Below, one piece after another: positions 43,012 through 50,723 of a stretch of 64,000 bases of DNA. This stretch comes from an uncultured Oscillospiraceae bacterium. Its GTDB lineage: Bacteria; Bacillota; Clostridia; Oscillospirales; Oscillospiraceae. The stretch lies in the NCBI GenBank assembly GCA_934590325.1, contig CAKTOW010000007.1:1-64000 (forward strand). Direction: 5' to 3'. The stretch's first letter is position 1, and every line of letters begins with the position of its first letter. The position numbers and the translations under genes were made by a program. The notes beneath the pieces were generated by a model. The model was not told the origin of the DNA and searched no databases. It worked only from the letters and a program-made list of their open reading frames with translations.

Positions 43012-43865
43012 AGCACCACGACCCCGCCGCTATCCGACGCGCCAAGATCATCCGCACCGTTGTGATGGTTCTCCTGTGCATCATCAGTCTGCTGCCCTTT
43101 TACCTGATGTTCGTCAACGGCACGCGAACTTCCAATGAGGTCAAGTCTGGCATCAGCTTTTGGTTCGGCAGCAACCTGCTGGAGAATCTGCACAACTTCG
43201 ATCTGAAGCAGCGCGGCCTGGGCGTTACCGCCCTGGGCAGTATGTTCAATTCCCTGCTGGTGACGATACCAGCCACAGCGCTGTCGGTCTATTTCTCCGC
43301 GCTGACGGCCTACGGCATCCATGCCTACGACTTTAAGCTGAAAAAGGCCGCATGGGGCTTTATCCTGGCGGTGATGATGGTACCCACCCAGGTGTTCGCC
43401 ATCGGCTATTATAAATTCATGATCCAGCTGAAGCTGATCGACACCTACTGGCCGCTGATCATCCCGGCCATCACCACGCCGGTGGTGGTGTTCTTCCTGC
43501 GGCAGTACCTGTTGGGCGCGCTGCCCCTGGAGGTGGTGGAGGCCGCCCGCATCGACGGTTCGGGCGAGTTCCACACCTTCAACACCATCGTTCTGCCCAT
43601 CATGAAGCCGGCTTTGGCGGTGCAAGCCATTTTCCAGTTCGTGGCCAACTGGAACAGCCTGTTCCTGCCCAGCCTGATCATCAACTCCACCGGCAAGAAA
43701 ACGCTGACCATGTTCGTGCAGATGCTGATGGGTGAATCCTTCCGCGCTGACTACGGCGTGATCTTCCTGGCTCTGTCCATCACCATCCTGCCCATGTTCG
43801 TCATGTATTTCCTCCTGTCCCGCTATATCGTAGAGGGCGTTTCTTTGGGAAGTGTGAAGGGCTAA
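43008..43865 (+). CDS. Sugar ABC transporter permease (MalG-like)
   Basis: 285 residues, GTG start overlapping the previous stop, with AGGAGG upstream. Six membrane helices; MalG-type features LLPFYLMFVNGTR, VNSLL-like region, and EAA loop LEVVEAARIDGSGEFHTF. C-terminal SRYIVEGVSLGSVKG is the usual end of this family. Pairs with the preceding permease. Confidence 0.93.
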   Translation: MKHHDPAAIRRAKIIRTVVMVLLCIISLLPFYLMFVNGTRTSNEVKSGISFWFGSNLLENLHNFDLKQRGLGVTALGSMFNSLLVTIPATALSVYFSALTAYGIHAYDFKLKKAAWGFILAVMMVPTQVFAIGYYKFMIQLKLIDTYWPLIIPAITTPVVVFFLRQYLLGALPLEVVEAARIDGSGEFHTFNTIVLPIMKPALAVQAIFQFVANWNSLFLPSLIINSTGKKTLTMFVQMLMGESFRADYGVIFLALSITILPMFVMYFLLSRYIVEGVSLGSVKG

Positions 43866-43896
43866 GGGACGGATCTTTATCGGCGTGATCCATAGA

Positions 43897-43935
43897 AAAA
43901 GCGGTTCTCGGCCATCTCTGCCGGGAACCGCTTAT
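43897..43935 (+). terminator. Terminator of the sugar ABC operon
   Basis: AAAGCGGTTCTCGGC / GCCGGGAACCGCTT hairpin 31 bases after the second permease stop, followed by TATAATTCTTT. Confidence 0.75.
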
Positions 43936-43967
43936 AATTCTTTGAGGTAGAACAGGCAACCCGTGAC

Positions 43968-44224
43968 TGCGGCTGTTATGACTTCATCATGGGGCTGGAA
44001 AACGGCTTTGACACGATGGCAGGCAGCGGCGGCGGTCATCTCTCCGGCGGTGAAAAACAGCGCATCTCCATCGCCCGTGCCATGATGAAGGACGCACCCA
44101 TCGTCATTCTGGACGAGGCCACGGCCAACGTGGACCCGGAAAACGAGAAAGATCTGATGGACGCCATCCGAGAGCTGACACAGGAGAAAACGGTCATCAT
44201 GATCGCTCACCGGCTGAAAACCGT
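43968..44224 (+). pseudogene. Exporter-type ABC ATPase, C-terminal remnant
   Basis: About 85 residues from CYDFIMGLENGFDT through the signature HLSGGEKQRISIARAM and Walker B IVILDEATANVD to IAHRLKTV. Walker A and the membrane domain are missing upstream, and the end is cut near 44224, where it joins the opposite-strand membrane-protein gene. It is exporter-like, so it is not the missing ATPase of the adjacent sugar importer. Confidence 0.7.
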
Positions 44225-44749
44225 CCGCCGCACCAGCTTCATGATCCGCCGGCGGTTATACCGCTGCATCACCACGAACAGCGCGTCGCACCCGGCCGCC
44301 AGCACGGACGTCACGATAAACACCGGATACGCGCCGAACCGGCCGCCCGCCGCGATGGGCAGGAAGCTCAGCACAACGATCGTTTCGTGCACCAGCTCCG
44401 CCTGGCACGTGGCCTGCGCAATCTCGTCCCAGGTGTGCGTCCGCGGGTCAAACAGCGCGGGGTCATAGGTGGGCATCCCGCGCTTCCACCGCTTCACCCC
44501 CAGCCTCTCGTACAGGGCCATCTCCCGCTCGCCCACCTGGTACCACCGCTTCCCGTAGTCCGCTCTGTTCTTCATCCCGACGGAAAATGCAAGCCCCACC
44601 AGCAGCCGCATCACCAGGTGATACGCGGTGGTCCCGCACGTGATGGCCAGCGTGAGCCAGACATCACCGGCGGTCTCCCGATACAAAACGGCCATCACGC
44701 CCGTCGCCGCCGTGATCAGCACAGCCGCCAGCTTCATCGTCCTTGCCAT
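44207..44749 (-). CDS. Small membrane protein, possible acyltransferase-like family
   Basis: 180 residues with three or four hydrophobic helices (for example ITAATGVMAVLY; GTTAYHLVMRLLVGLAF; YPVFIVTSVLAAG). The central motif KRWYQVGEREMALYERLGVKRWK, of which the core is YERLGVKRWK, followed by MPTYDPALF and VHETIVVLSFLPI, resembles the small membrane family that includes glycosyl-4,4'-diaponeurosporenoate acyltransferase-like proteins; this assignment is tentative. The last ~6 residues are read from the joined ABC remnant, so the native C-terminus has been lost or replaced. Activity unknown. Confidence 0.6.
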   Translation of the reverse strand: MARTMKLAAVLITAATGVMAVLYRETAGDVWLTLAITCGTTAYHLVMRLLVGLAFSVGMKNRADYGKRWYQVGEREMALYERLGVKRWKRGMPTYDPALFDPRTHTWDEIAQATCQAELVHETIVVLSFLPIAAGGRFGAYPVFIVTSVLAAGCDALFVVMQRYNRRRIMKLVRRTVFSR

Positions 44750-44854
44750 GTCCGCTCACCTCCGCCAAAGTTCATGCGCACCTTGCGCCCGTGATACCCG
44801 GAGCATAGCAAAGGCCGCCGCAAAAGTCAAGCCATTCATCCCCGCCGCACAAGG

Positions 44855-44888
44855 CGGAGGGCGGTGCAGCTACCTGCACCGCCCTCCG
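44855..44888. terminator. Hairpin after the alpha/beta-hydrolase gene
   Basis: CGGAGGGCGGTGCAG / CTGCACCGCCCTCCG with a four-base loop, placed past the end of the minus-strand five-gene operon; only a weak T tract. Confidence 0.65.
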
Positions 44889-44917
44889 TCAGAAAAGCAC
44901 TGGATCAGCGTATAGGA

Positions 44918-45895
44918 TCATTTGTTGCCGCACAGGCCCTTTTCCACCAGCCAATCGTTGATGAGCCCTGCGATCTGGTCGTTGTTGTTGTCCATCATCA
45001 GCATGTGGGAGTTGCCCTTGATGCCCATTTCCGGCAAATTCACCCACGTGTAGTCCGCGTGGAGCTCGTCCAGCTTGGCGCGCCAGGCGGGGATGCCCCT
45101 GCGCACGGACTCCGCCCAGGAGTGGACCACCTTATAGTCGTCGCTCATGAAGTCGCCATACACGTACAGCTGCGGTATCTTGGCAAAGGCGCTCAGGTCC
45201 TCGTCCAGCGCAGGCAGGCTCGCCGCCTCGATGAACACCACCGCCTTCACGAAGTCGGGATACTTCTGCATGACCTTCTTGGTGTACAGCGCGCCCTGGC
45301 TGTGCACCATGATGATCACGCCGTCCACATGCTCCTGCATCCGCTCGATATACTTGCAATAGGCGTCGATGGTCCACTCGTCGGAGGTGAGCCACCGGGG
45401 CACGCTCTGCATCATCAGCTGGTCGTAGTGGTCGATGGGAAACCGGTTGCCCTCGTAGGGGATGGGGTACGTTTCGCCCATCTTCAGGTTCAGCCAACGC
45501 GCCTCATAGGAGTGGAATATCGGCGGCGTGGGGTTGATCTCCGGGAACTTCGCCCAGCTGGCGCGTCCGCGCTCCACGGCGTCGGACACGTAGACGTTGA
45601 AGCCATGGCGCAGGAACAGGGTGTCGAAGCCCTCCCGCCCGTCGGGTGTGGTCTCCCAGGTGACGCCGGTCAGGCCGCCGCCATGCCACATGAGGATGGG
45701 ATACTTGCTGACAGGCTCGGCCAGCTCCGTGTACTGCACGTACATCTGCTTGGCCCAGTGGGTACCGTTGGGGTCAGAGTGGAAGGTGAACTTGCCCTGA
45801 TAGGGGAAATCCTCCACAGGCGCGTCCTCCAGCTTCACCTTCTCGCCGCCTACATGAAAGCTGCCGCGATGCTTGACCTTAATGATATCGTCCAT
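44918..45895 (-). CDS. Alpha/beta hydrolase (esterase-like)
   Basis: 325 residues, RBS GGGAGGTAA before the ATG at 45895. Alpha/beta-hydrolase fold: MWHGGGLTG oxyanion-hole region, DAVERGRASW, nucleophile elbow VHSQGALY (Ser in HSQG), PQLYVYGDFMSDD, and a late GNSHMLMMDNNN with the likely catalytic His. No signal peptide is seen, so cytoplasmic. It is the last gene of an operon for uptake and CoA-dependent cleavage of an organic acid and may release the acid from an ester, lactone or thioester (inference). Similar proteins occur beside dicarboxylate transporters in Clostridia and Proteobacteria. Confidence 0.85.
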   Translation of the reverse strand: MDDIIKVKHRGSFHVGGEKVKLEDAPVEDFPYQGKFTFHSDPNGTHWAKQMYVQYTELAEPVSKYPILMWHGGGLTGVTWETTPDGREGFDTLFLRHGFNVYVSDAVERGRASWAKFPEINPTPPIFHSYEARWLNLKMGETYPIPYEGNRFPIDHYDQLMMQSVPRWLTSDEWTIDAYCKYIERMQEHVDGVIIMVHSQGALYTKKVMQKYPDFVKAVVFIEAASLPALDEDLSAFAKIPQLYVYGDFMSDDYKVVHSWAESVRRGIPAWRAKLDELHADYTWVNLPEMGIKGNSHMLMMDNNNDQIAGLINDWLVEKGLCGNK

Positions 45896-45909
45896 AGTAT
45901 TACCTCCCG

Positions 45910-47376
45910 TTACAGGACCAGGATGCTGATGACGCCGGAGGCCACGATGGCCAGTGTAACAGCCACCAGGACCACGATGCCCTTGGACAGCGCCCACTGC
46001 TGGCCGTCATCCGCAAAGATGTCCGTGCTCAGCATGATGGCGGACTGACCGGAGCCGGAGGGCAGCAGGCAGGCGGTTAGGGTGCCGGTACCGATCAGCG
46101 CGGGGAACACGGAGACATTGATGCCCTCCTGGTACAGCACCACAGCCAGCGGCGCCAGTGCCGTCAGGAACAGGATCGCCGTGGCGGAGTTGGAGAAGAA
46201 CTGCGTGATCAGGCAGCTGAGGACGCAGACGATGATCACCACGGTCACGATGCTCATCCCGCCGAAGATACCCTGGAAGATGCTCAGCAGCCAGGTAGCC
46301 ACGCCGCAGACGTCCGCCGCCATGGCACCGCCGATGGCGATAACAGAACCCACCGCGAAGATGATCTGCCAGTTGGTGCCGTTCTTGAACACGTCGCCGA
46401 TCTCGGCGATGGGCTCGCCGTCCACGTGGATCAGGCAGAGCAGGCAGATCACGAAGCCCATGAACAGGTTCTGGCCGATGTTGTTCAGGAACAGGTACAC
46501 ACCGGACTCAGAGGGCAGCAGCATCAGGATGAACGGATAGAAGAAGGTCAGGATGACGGACACCAGCACGATGACCTGCTTCTTGGACATCTTCTTGAAC
46601 TCCTCCGTCTGCAGCACGGAGACATCCAGCCCCTTCATGCGGGTCAGGTCGAACTTAAAGACGAAGCGTGCCAGGACCATCAGGAACACGAAGGACAGCA
46701 CAGCCATGATGATGGCGGTCATCAGCCAGGTATTGCCGTCGCAGGCTGTGCCGATGGTATTCAGCTGCGCGTCGAAGATGCTCATGTACAGCACGGAATA
46801 GGGCTTGAAGGGGAACAGCACCTCCGTGGTACCGGAAAGCGCCACGGTGGACAGCAGGAGGAAGCGGAACCAGTCGTCCTTTATGCTCATGCCCGTCACC
46901 TCCGAAATGGCGGACAGGATGGCGATAGCCAGCAGGATGATGCCAAAGGAACCGATGACCGCGCCGATAACGATGATCGCCAGGAAGAAGAACGCGGTGA
47001 ACAGATAGGGTCTGCCGTTGACCACCTTACGGGACAGCAGCCAGCGCACCAGGAACTCACCGGTCTTGGTCTTCTGGAAGATGTACACCATGATGAAGAT
47101 GAAGATCATCAGCAGGGTGATGCTGTTGCCCAGCGTGGTGGTCACGATGGATGCGGCGGTGTAGTATCCCGGGATCACGCAGGCCGTCAGCGCGATCACG
47201 GAGGAAAGCAGCAGGCCGCCGGTGACGATGCTCAGGTAGATCCACCCCACCATGATGCACAGGTACTGTACGCCCATCCGGGTCACGGGGCCCCACGTGG
47301 GGATGATAAAGCCGGCTACAAACATGATCAGCAGAGCGATCACTGTCTGTATCATTTTCGATTTATTTGTTTTCAT
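45910..47376 (-). CDS. SLC13/DASS-family anion transporter
   Basis: 488 residues, about 12-14 membrane segments, ATG at 47376 with AGGAGGAA. It fits the divalent-anion:Na+ symporter (SLC13/DASS) and ArsB/CitT-like superfamily: SGTTEVLFPFKPYS in the first half, FFSNSATAILFLTALAP and LLPSGSGQSAIML in the second are in the positions of the paired SNT-type substrate/sodium motifs. Members import di- or tricarboxylates. Within this operon it probably brings in the branched hydroxy-dicarboxylate that the CoA-transferase and lyases then break down. Confidence 0.85.
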   Translation of the reverse strand: MKTNKSKMIQTVIALLIMFVAGFIIPTWGPVTRMGVQYLCIMVGWIYLSIVTGGLLLSSVIALTACVIPGYYTAASIVTTTLGNSITLLMIFIFIMVYIFQKTKTGEFLVRWLLSRKVVNGRPYLFTAFFFLAIIVIGAVIGSFGIILLAIAILSAISEVTGMSIKDDWFRFLLLSTVALSGTTEVLFPFKPYSVLYMSIFDAQLNTIGTACDGNTWLMTAIIMAVLSFVFLMVLARFVFKFDLTRMKGLDVSVLQTEEFKKMSKKQVIVLVSVILTFFYPFILMLLPSESGVYLFLNNIGQNLFMGFVICLLCLIHVDGEPIAEIGDVFKNGTNWQIIFAVGSVIAIGGAMAADVCGVATWLLSIFQGIFGGMSIVTVVIIVCVLSCLITQFFSNSATAILFLTALAPLAVVLYQEGINVSVFPALIGTGTLTACLLPSGSGQSAIMLSTDIFADDGQQWALSKGIVVLVAVTLAIVASGVISILVL

Positions 47377-47434
47377 GTGATTCCTCCTATGTTTTATTGT
47401 CGGGATGCTCTCCCGTCGGCTACAGGGTACGGGC

Positions 47435-48319
47435 TCACCGCAGCTTTTTCTCAACGCTGTCAAAGCGGCTCTCCTCCAGCTCTCTCACAAGAGGCAGACC
47501 GATGAAGTCGTTGAACTGCGAAAAGCTCATCATTCTGTCCAGATAATTCCTTGTCGTGCCGTTGGCCCGGAGGTCCACCAGCATATCATACACCGCTTTG
47601 GCGGCCACGAACAGCGTGGATATGGGAAACACCACCATATCGTATCCGATGTCCTGCAGCTCCCCGGCGGTCAGCAGGGGCGTGCGGCCGGTCTCCACCA
47701 TGTTGGCGATGGTGCGGGCGGGGATCTCCTGGTTGACGCGGCGCATCTCCTCCACGCTCTCCACGCTCTCCACGAACACCACATCCGCTCCCGCCTCCGC
47801 GTACAGCTTGCCGCGGCGTATGGCCTCGTCGATGCCGTAGCGCGTCCGGGCGTCCGTGCGGGCAATGATCAGGAAGTCCGGGTCGGTGCGGGCGGCGATG
47901 GCCGCCTTCAGCTTCATCACCATCTCCTGCGCGTCGATCACGTCCCGTCCCAGCATGTGCCCGCACTTCTTGGGCATGGTCTGATCCTCCAGCTGGATGG
48001 CCGCCACACCGGCGCGCTCATACTCCCGTATGGTGCGCACCATGTTGACGTTGTTGCCGAATCCGGTATCCGCGTCGCAGATCACCGGGACGTTCACCGC
48101 CATGACCATGTCGGCGGCGCGCTCCGCCATCTCGCTCATGGTCATCAGCCCCACGTCCGGCTGCCCCAGCTTGCTGGCGGACTGGCCGTAGCCCGTCATG
48201 TACACGCAGGAGAAGCCCGCGGCCTCCGCCAGCCTGGCGCTGAGTGCGTCGTACGCACCCGGCAGTATCAGTATCTCGTCGGACTCTACCAGTTTGCGCA
48301 GTCGTTTTCTTGCCTCCAT
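47435..48319 (-). CDS. Isocitrate lyase/PEP mutase-family C-C lyase
   Basis: 294 residues, RBS AAAGGAG. A TIM-barrel enzyme of the isocitrate lyase/PEP mutase superfamily, nearest in features to 2-methylisocitrate lyase and 2,3-dimethylmalate lyase: PGAYDALSARLAEAAGF, YMTGYGQSASKLGQPD, DADTGFGN (metal-binding Asp), QLEDQTMPKKCGHM with the catalytic K-x-C-G-H segment, IARTDAR and FVESVES. Such enzymes split 2-hydroxy-dicarboxylates into pyruvate (or glyoxylate) and a carboxylic acid. Exact substrate unknown. Confidence 0.88.
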   Translation of the reverse strand: MEARKRLRKLVESDEILILPGAYDALSARLAEAAGFSCVYMTGYGQSASKLGQPDVGLMTMSEMAERAADMVMAVNVPVICDADTGFGNNVNMVRTIREYERAGVAAIQLEDQTMPKKCGHMLGRDVIDAQEMVMKLKAAIAARTDPDFLIIARTDARTRYGIDEAIRRGKLYAEAGADVVFVESVESVEEMRRVNQEIPARTIANMVETGRTPLLTAGELQDIGYDMVVFPISTLFVAAKAVYDMLVDLRANGTTRNYLDRMMSFSQFNDFIGLPLVRELEESRFDSVEKKLR

Positions 48320-48351
48320 ACACGCTCCTTTCTCTTCGCGGCGCTGTCAGC

Positions 48352-49542
48352 TCAGATAACGTGGTCCTCCTCCAATGCCTCCAGCTGTGCTTTATCCATG
48401 CCCAGCAGTTGGCCATAGATCTCTTCGTTGTGCTGTCCCAGCGCCGGCGCGCAGGTGCGCACCTCCGGCATCATGTCCAGCAGCTTGACGGGGTTGCCGT
48501 TGACCCGCATATCGCCGATCACCGGGTGCTTCACGGGGATGAACATCTCGCGGTCCTCCACGATGTGGGGGTCATGGCTCACCTGGTACAGGTCGTTGAT
48601 GGGCGATGCGGGCACACCGGCGGCGTTGATGGCCTCGTAGGCCTCCTCCTTCGTCAGCGTGGTGCTCCACTTCTCCACCTCCACCTTCAGCGCGGCGTGG
48701 TTCTCGCAGCGCAGGGCGTTGCTCAGGAACCGGGGGTCCGTCAGCAGGTCCTCGCGGTGCAGCACCTTGGTGCACAGCAGGTTGAACAGCTTGTCGTTGC
48801 CGCAGCCGATGACGAAGTTGCCGTCCTTGGCCTTGAAGGAGTCGTAGGGGTACGCGGAGGCGTACCGGTTGCCGATACGACGGGGTAGCTTGCCGGAGGC
48901 AAAGTACCGCTGCGTCCCGGTCTCCAGGCTGGATACCACGCTGTCCACCAGCGCCACGTCCACCCGCTGACCCTTGCCGCTGAGCTCTCTGGCGTGCAGC
49001 GCCGTCAGGATGCCGATGGTCAGGTTCATGCCGCCCAGCACATCGCCGATGGCCGTACCCACACGCAGGGGCTCGCCGTCCGGCTCACCGGTGATGCTCA
49101 TCAGTCCACCGTAGGCCTGGGCGATGATGTCGTAGCCCGGGCGGGCAGAGCAGCGGCCATAGCTGCCGAAGCCGGACACCGCCGCGTAGATGATACGCTC
49201 GTTGGCCTCCTTCAGCACCTCATAGCCCAGTCCCATCCGATCCATCACGCCGGGGCGGTAGTTCTCCACCACCACGTCCGCCTTCTTCACCAGCGCAAGG
49301 AACATCTCCTTTCCCTTGGGGTCCTTCAGGTTCAAGGTCACGCTCTTCTTATTGCGGTTCACATTGGCGTAGTAAAGGCTGGAACCGTTGACAAACGGGC
49401 CCATGCCCCGTGTGTCGTCCCCCTTGACGGGGATCTCGATCTTGATCACATCCGCGCCGAAATCCGCCAGCATCATGGTGCAGTACGGACCGGCCAGCAC
49501 CCGCGTCAGATCCAGCACAACAATATCCTGTAAAGCTTTCAT
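48352..49542 (-). CDS. Class III CoA-transferase (CaiB/BaiF family)
   Basis: 396 residues, RBS CAGGAGA. Features of family III CoA-transferases: VLDLTRVLAGPYCTMMLADFGADVIKIE split over the first 35 residues, catalytic-Asp region SARPGYDIIAQAYGGLMSITG (Asp in GYD), and GNRYASAYPYDSF. It moves CoA between organic acids without a free CoA step. Lying 12 bases after a HMG-CoA-lyase-like gene, it probably activates the imported acid, as SUGCT-type enzymes do for hydroxymethylglutarate/glutarate, or as citramalate/itaconate CoA-transferases do. Confidence 0.9.
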   Translation of the reverse strand: MKALQDIVVLDLTRVLAGPYCTMMLADFGADVIKIEIPVKGDDTRGMGPFVNGSSLYYANVNRNKKSVTLNLKDPKGKEMFLALVKKADVVVENYRPGVMDRMGLGYEVLKEANERIIYAAVSGFGSYGRCSARPGYDIIAQAYGGLMSITGEPDGEPLRVGTAIGDVLGGMNLTIGILTALHARELSGKGQRVDVALVDSVVSSLETGTQRYFASGKLPRRIGNRYASAYPYDSFKAKDGNFVIGCGNDKLFNLLCTKVLHREDLLTDPRFLSNALRCENHAALKVEVEKWSTTLTKEEAYEAINAAGVPASPINDLYQVSHDPHIVEDREMFIPVKHPVIGDMRVNGNPVKLLDMMPEVRTCAPALGQHNEEIYGQLLGMDKAQLEALEEDHVI

Positions 49543-49554
49543 GTGTTTCTCCTG

Positions 49555-50451
49555 TCAGCAGCACGGACTTTTCGCCGTGATATTCATCTGGTGTCCGCTG
49601 TACACGCCGTCGATCTCCGCGTGCTGCTCCTTGGACAGCGCCAGCAGCTTGTCGAAGTCGATGCCGGTGTCGTACCCCATGCGCTGCAGCATGTAGACCA
49701 GGTCCTCCGTGGCGGTGTTGCCCGATGCGCCCGGCGCGAAGGGGCATCCGCCCAGACCTCCCAGCGTGGACTGCACCGTGTCCACACCGGCCTCGATGGC
49801 CGCCAGTGTGTTCACCAGTCCCATGCCCCGGGTGTCGTGGATGTGTACCTGCAGCTTCATGTCGGGGAAGTTCTCCCGGATGCCCTGCACCGTGCGGCGC
49901 ACCTGCGCGGGATCGGCGATACCGATGGTGTCCGCCAGATACACCGTGTCCACTCCGCTGTTGTGTATACGTTCCACAAAGCGCAGCACCTTATCCAGCG
50001 TGGGGACGCCCTCAAACGGGCAGCCGAAGGTGGTGGCCATGCCGATGCACAGCTCCAGCTCCGGGAAGCTCTCCCGGATGCGGCACAGCTCCTCAAAGGA
50101 CTGGTCGTGGGTCCGGTTGATGTTGGCCTTGTTGTGGGACTCGCTGACGGAGATGACGTAGGTCAGGTTCTTCAGCCCCGCCGTCTTGGCCAGCTCCGCT
50201 CCCTTGAAGTTGGGGACCAACGCCACCAGCTCCTTGTCCGGGTATTTCTCCACGCAGTAGCGGGCCACCTCCCCGGCGTCCACCATCTGCGGGATAGCCT
50301 TAGGGCTGACGAAGGAGGTGATCTCCACGCTCTCCAGCCCGCAGGCAAACAGCCCGTCGATGTACTTCAGCTTTTCCTCCGTGGGCAGCACCTGCTTGAG
50401 GTTCTGCCAGCCATCTCTCGGTCCGCACTCAAGGATCTTTACTTTCTGCAT
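49555..50451 (-). CDS. Hydroxymethylglutaryl-CoA lyase-like enzyme
   Basis: 298 residues, first gene of the operon. A DRE-TIM metallolyase with HMG-CoA-lyase signatures: ILECGPRDGWQN (active-site Arg/Asp of the R-D motif), SFVSPKAIPQM, ATTFGCPFEG, LADTIGIADP, HIHDTRGMG and GGLGGCPFAPGASGN (the catalytic-Cys loop of HMG-CoA lyases). It would split a 3-hydroxy-3-methyl-acyl-CoA into acetyl-CoA and a keto acid. Whether the true substrate is HMG-CoA or a citramalyl-CoA-like compound is open. Start ATG at 50451 with AGGAGG. Confidence 0.9.
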   Translation of the reverse strand: MQKVKILECGPRDGWQNLKQVLPTEEKLKYIDGLFACGLESVEITSFVSPKAIPQMVDAGEVARYCVEKYPDKELVALVPNFKGAELAKTAGLKNLTYVISVSESHNKANINRTHDQSFEELCRIRESFPELELCIGMATTFGCPFEGVPTLDKVLRFVERIHNSGVDTVYLADTIGIADPAQVRRTVQGIRENFPDMKLQVHIHDTRGMGLVNTLAAIEAGVDTVQSTLGGLGGCPFAPGASGNTATEDLVYMLQRMGYDTGIDFDKLLALSKEQHAEIDGVYSGHQMNITAKSPCC

Positions 50452-50502
50452 TTCCTGTGCGCCTCCTGTATTCTTTGATCGTTGTTAGCTTATTTTGCTT
50501 AA

Positions 50503-50523
50503 TTTTAATCTACCTGATTAAAA
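50503..50523. promoter_or_regulatory. Palindromic operator before the five-gene acid operon
   Basis: TTTTAATC-TACCT-GATTAAAA is a perfect 8-bp inverted repeat with a 5-base centre, 52 bases upstream of the HMG-CoA-lyase-like start and in the intergenic region shared with the divergent LacI regulator. The sequence around it (50452-50723) is strikingly AT-rich. Confidence 0.6.
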
Positions 50524-50664
50524 AATACAGCCGGAGGACAGAAATGTCAATAGTCAAAAGCAAAATCAGGGAAATGTACAGAATATGCGCACTTGATTTG
50601 TATAAAACGACACGTGATTTCCATTTAAATCCCAAATATATTCGCATTTTTATCTATTTAAGTC

Positions 50665-50693
50665 TTGACAAATAAGGTTAAAAACGATATAGT
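50665..50693 (+). promoter_or_regulatory. Strong promoter of the LacI-family regulator
   Basis: Perfect -35 TTGACA (50665-50670), 17-base spacer, -10 TATAGT (50688-50693). The spacer holds GTTAAAAACGA, LacI-operator-like, so autoregulation is plausible. Confidence 0.8.
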
Positions 50694-50723
50694 TAAGCAA
50701 GGAAATTAAGGAGGGGCGACAAA

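Noticed and set aside
43968..44224. ATPase subunit of the neighbouring sugar importer
   Set aside because: It lacks Walker A, is cut at both ends and has exporter-type sequence.
44855..44888. Riboswitch or small RNA
   Set aside because: It is a simple GC-rich hairpin at the end of an operon, explained as a terminator or stabiliser.
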